Assembly: GCA_003646585.1 (NCBI GenBank)
Contig: QMLA01000028.1
Location: 1 to 8,405, forward strand
DNA: 8,405 nucleotides
Reading direction: 5' to 3'
DNA from: Deltaproteobacteria bacterium
GTDB taxonomy: Bacteria; Desulfobacterota; B13-G15
Shown here: in pieces, positions 6,177-8,405 of the stretch
Layout: each line of letters opens with the position of its first letter
Numbering within the stretch: position 1 is the stretch's first letter
Notes under the pieces: model-generated
Seen by the model: the letters and a program-made list of their open reading frames with translations, nothing else
Database searches by the model: none
Told to the model about the DNA's origin: nothing
Translations under genes and position numbers: made by a program

Positions 6177-6401
6177 ATGAGCCCCCTGGAAGGCCTCGGC
6201 AAGATACTCATACTCTTCGGGATCATCCTGGTCGTAATAGGACTCGGCATGGCCTTCATCCCCAAAATCCCCTTTCTGGGAAAACTTCCAGGAGACCTTT
6301 ACATAAAGCGCAATAATTTTTCCTTTTATTTTCCGATAGTTACGTGCCTGTTGTTAAGCTTAATTCTCAGCATTTTGTTGTCCCTTTTTATCAGGCGTTG
6401 A
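6177..6401 (+). CDS. DUF2905 small membrane protein
   Basis: This 74-residue protein has two membrane segments (about residues 8-27 and 48-71) separated by a short loop. The loop carries the family signature: IPFLGKLPGDLYIKRNNFSF, followed by YFPI at the entry to the second helix. The family is widespread among anaerobes and thermophiles and has no established function. The start is clear: GGAGG at 6166-6170 lies six bases before ATG 6177. The gene begins three bases after the queH stop, so both are probably on one transcript. The C-terminus ends in a basic FIRR, consistent with a cytoplasmic tail. Confidence 0.88.
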   Translation: MSPLEGLGKILILFGIILVVIGLGMAFIPKIPFLGKLPGDLYIKRNNFSFYFPIVTCLLLSLILSILLSLFIRR

Positions 6402-6405
6402 GGGG

Positions 6406-6433
6406 TTGAAAGAATGTAGTTGTTTGCTATGGT
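6406..6433 (+). promoter_or_regulatory. Candidate sigma-70-type promoter for the Ku operon
   Basis: TTGAAA (6406-6411) and TATGGT (6428-6433) are separated by 16 bases, in the short gap between the DUF2905 stop and the Ku ribosome binding site. The -35 matches the consensus well and the -10 moderately. This would let the end-joining genes be transcribed apart from queH. It is pattern evidence only. Confidence 0.35.
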
Positions 6434-6454
6434 AATTGTTGTTGGAGGGTGAAG

Positions 6455-7306
6455 ATGAGGGCCATTTGGAAGGGGTATTTAAGGTGTGCTTTGGTGACTG
6501 TTCCGGTAAAGCTTTACAGTGCTGTCCGCGATCACAGCATTCAATTTTCGCTTCTCCATAAGGAATGTGGCACGAAGATAAAGCAGCAGAAGGTGTGTCC
6601 TACGTGTGGAAGGGCGGTTTCTAATGAGGAGCTTGTAAGGGGTTATCAATATGGCAAGGATCGCTGGATCATCGTTACCGATGAGGAGATAGAGAAGGCC
6701 AAAAAGGAGTCCAGCGATGTGATGGAGATTGTGCGTTTTGTAGAGGCGGAGGCGATACCTCCCGTGTTTTTTGCAGATTCCCATTATCTCGTCCCCGATG
6801 GTGAGGTGGCACTTGAAGCCTTTGCCTTGTTTCACCGCGGTATGAAGGAGACGAACAAGGTTGCCATTGCCAAGGTGGTGATGCGGAACAGGGAAAGGCT
6901 TTTGGTTCTCAGGCCTTATCATGGTGCCATGTTGTCCCTCACATTGCATTACGCTGATGAGGTCCGGGACCTTGGAGAGGTCGGGGATCTCGAGAAGGTG
7001 GAGAAGGTGAAAGTGGACTCGTCGGTACTGGATATGGTGAAGCTCCTCATCGAGAGCCTTTCAGGGGAGTTTGCTCCCGAGGAGTTCAGGGATGAGTATA
7101 CGGAGACCCTCCTGCAGATAATCAAGGCGAAGGCCGAAGGGGAGCAGATAGAGGTGAAGCCCCGGGAGGAGACCAAGAAGGTGGTGGACTTCATGGAGGC
7201 GTTGCGCCAGAGCCTCATGGCCACCGGTGTTGAGATACCCAGGAAGGGAGTTGCACAGGCCGGTAAGGGCAGGAAGGTCGAACGGAAGAGGGCCAAGAAG
7301 TCCTGA
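6455..7306 (+). CDS. ku: Bacterial non-homologous end-joining protein Ku
   Basis: Ku forms a homodimeric ring that threads onto double-strand DNA ends and recruits the ligase of the end-joining pathway. The 283-residue product begins MRAIWKGYLRCALVTVPVKLY, the standard bacterial Ku opening. It continues with FSLLHKECG, the Cys cluster CGTKIKQQKVCPTCG (Cys 38, 48, 51), a GYQYGKDRWIIVTDEEIEKA segment and the core ring-forming region near LVLRPYHGAMLSLTLHYADE. After the core, a helical arm (about 190-250) leads to a Lys/Arg-rich tail, KGRKVERKRAKKS, which in Ku proteins aids DNA binding and threading. The ATG at 6455 is preferred over GTG 6449 because GGAGG (6444-6448) is six bases before it and fully overlaps the GTG. 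The ligase gene starts on the next base after the stop. Confidence 0.96.
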   Translation: MRAIWKGYLRCALVTVPVKLYSAVRDHSIQFSLLHKECGTKIKQQKVCPTCGRAVSNEELVRGYQYGKDRWIIVTDEEIEKAKKESSDVMEIVRFVEAEAIPPVFFADSHYLVPDGEVALEAFALFHRGMKETNKVAIAKVVMRNRERLLVLRPYHGAMLSLTLHYADEVRDLGEVGDLEKVEKVKVDSSVLDMVKLLIESLSGEFAPEEFRDEYTETLLQIIKAKAEGEQIEVKPREETKKVVDFMEALRQSLMATGVEIPRKGVAQAGKGRKVERKRAKKS

Positions 7307-8227
7307 ATGTTTGACAGAAAGATCCCTCCCATGCTCGCTCAAAGGGCGGATGCTCCCTTTGACTCGGACGATCACATCTACGAGATAAAGTGGGATGGGA
7401 CGAGGTGCCTGCTTTTTTACCGCCGGGGAGAATTGAGGCTTCAGAACCGCAGGCTCCTCGACATAACCCAGAGATATCCCGAGTTGGTGAGGGAGATTCC
7501 CCGATCGCTTCCGCAAGGGGGAGTGATCCTGGATGGCGAGCTGGTGGTCCTTAGGGATGGGAGGCCCCATTTTCCATCCCTTCAGGAGCGGGAACATGTC
7601 ATCGATTCCGTGAAGGCCGAGCTTCTCTCAAGGGAACTTCCGGCCACCTACATAGCCTTTGACATCCTCTATGTGGAAGGGCAGGAGGTCACAAAAAACC
7701 CCTTAATGGAAAGGAAGGCCTTGCTGGAGGAGATGGTGACCGAGTCAGAGTTTCTGATCCTCTCCCGATATGTGGAGAAGGAGGGCAGGGCCTTTTACCG
7801 GGAGGTCGTGCAGAGGGGCTTCGAAGGGGCCATGGCGAAGAGGAAGGACAGCCCCTACCTCATAGGCAAACGCTCCCGCTTTTGGCTGAAGATAAAGCCG
7901 AGGGACAGGCAGATATGCTATATCATCGGCTATACCGAGGGACAGGGCGAAAGGAAGGGGACCTTTGGGGCTTTGATCCTCGCCTCAAGGGAGGGCGAGG
8001 GATGGGCCTTCCGGGGAAAGGTGGGCAGCGGTTTCTCCCTCGAAGACCTGGAGAGGCTCAGGGAGCTCCTGGAACCCCTGAGGGTTGACAGTCCGCCCAT
8101 CGAAGGAGTTCCCAGGATAAGGGGAGCGAGGTGGGTCAAGCCGGTTTATCGGTGTGAGGTGGTCTTCCAGGAGCCTTCCACAAAGGGGAAATTTCGGGCC
8201 CCGGTCTTCCGGAGGTTGCTGAAGTGA
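7307..8227 (+). CDS. ligD: Stand-alone ATP-dependent DNA ligase, LigD ligase-domain type
   Basis: This enzyme seals nicks and double-strand ends with ATP and is the partner of Ku. The 306-residue protein holds only the ligase module of LigD. The adenylated Lys is Lys 28 in YEIKWDGTR (motif I). Motif III is ILDGELVV (about 74-81) and motif IIIa FDILYVEG (118-125). Motif IV is EGAMAKRKDSPY (173-184) and motif V FWLKIKP (192-198). The OB-fold follows, with GTFGALILAS and GKVGSGFSLEDLERL, and a C-terminal block ending FRAPVFRRLLK. There is no polymerase or phosphoesterase domain, which many LigD proteins carry fused; these could be separate genes elsewhere. The start ATG 7307 directly follows the Ku stop TGA, and no separate ribosome binding site is seen other than within the Ku end, so translation is probably coupled. 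All catalytic residues are intact. Confidence 0.95.
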   Translation: MFDRKIPPMLAQRADAPFDSDDHIYEIKWDGTRCLLFYRRGELRLQNRRLLDITQRYPELVREIPRSLPQGGVILDGELVVLRDGRPHFPSLQEREHVIDSVKAELLSRELPATYIAFDILYVEGQEVTKNPLMERKALLEEMVTESEFLILSRYVEKEGRAFYREVVQRGFEGAMAKRKDSPYLIGKRSRFWLKIKPRDRQICYIIGYTEGQGERKGTFGALILASREGEGWAFRGKVGSGFSLEDLERLRELLEPLRVDSPPIEGVPRIRGARWVKPVYRCEVVFQEPSTKGKFRAPVFRRLLK

Positions 8228-8405
8228 CAGAACTTTACGATCTCCAGACCCTAGAAAGGCTCAGCGGTGTGGGGAGGGATGAGCTCCTTTACTGGACGAG
8301 GTCGGGGGTTCTCAGGCCCAAAAGGGTGGAGGGTGAGGGGTTCTTTTACGATTTTAAGGCCCTTGTGGCCATCAGGGTTTTGCGCGATCTCAGGGAAAAG
8401 GGGAT
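8224..8405 (+). CDS. MerR-type helix-turn-helix protein (N-terminal part, 3' end outside window)
   Basis: GTG 8224 overlaps the ligase stop (GTGA), so this is the third gene of the end-joining operon. The visible 60 residues form a winged-helix MerR-like domain. LYDLQTLERLSGVGRDELLY is the first helix-turn-helix, W-TRSGVLRPKR the recognition and wing region, and FFYDFKALVAIRVLRDLREK the second helical part. MerR-family proteins bind promoter DNA as dimers and sense a ligand through a C-terminal domain, which lies outside the window. Some proteins of this kind have other C-terminal modules such as TPR repeats. It might control the ku-ligase genes, but a regulator at the end of an operon would more often autoregulate. 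The start has no strong separate ribosome binding site and depends on coupling. Confidence 0.8.
   Translation, partial: MTELYDLQTLERLSGVGRDELLYWTRSGVLRPKRVEGEGFFYDFKALVAIRVLRDLREKG

Noticed and set aside
7061..7597. Minus-strand open frame of 178 codons opposite ku and ligD
   Set aside because: It spans the antisense of two well-supported genes and has no motif of its own.

Overview
The window is about 8.4 kb from a fairly GC-rich bacterial genome. Arg codons are mostly AGG/CGG, genes are densely packed, and short overlaps (ATGA, GTGA) link several of them. A TakP-type TRAP transporter, a sirohaem/[4Fe-4S] reductase-like protein, QueH and a stand-alone Ku plus ligase pair would suit an anaerobic, possibly thermophilic bacterium of the Desulfobacterota or a neighbouring phylum. 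That placement is an inference from gene content, and no ribosomal marker is present.

Layout. (1) 1-2213, + strand: the end of a TRAP transporter operon, with the C-terminus of the periplasmic binding protein, then DctQ, then DctM. (2) 2305-2819, +: a PCP_red / sirohaem-ferredoxin reductase-like gene that is broken by a frameshift at a run of G and seems to stop before its expected C-terminal half. (3) about 2830-5640: a stretch with no intact gene. On the minus strand it holds a clearly readable but heavily frameshifted 3-hydroxyacyl-CoA dehydrogenase pseudogene. Next come a deleted IS110-family transposase, an internally deleted IS256/Mutator-type transposase fragment joined directly to it, and a second minus-strand pseudogene of unknown family that is more AT-rich. 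The stretch ends with a small coding-like remnant and a perfect 11-bp inverted repeat. (4) 5643-6401, +: queH (epoxyqueuosine reductase, tRNA queuosine synthesis) and a DUF2905 small membrane protein. (5) 6455 to the end, +: a minimal bacterial non-homologous end-joining operon of Ku, a stand-alone LigD-type ATP-dependent DNA ligase that abuts it with no gap, and the start of a MerR-type helix-turn-helix gene that overlaps the ligase stop codon.

How the genes work together: the TRAP genes make one three-part importer for a carboxylate-type solute. Ku binds double-strand ends and recruits the ligase to seal them. The MerR-like protein is translationally coupled to this pair and could control it or act with it. 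The middle region is best read as a decaying insertion site where mobile elements have landed and eroded. I see no intact novel defence or mobile system. The unusual content is the set of hidden pseudogenes, which can be read only by joining frames, and the Ku-ligase-MerR arrangement.
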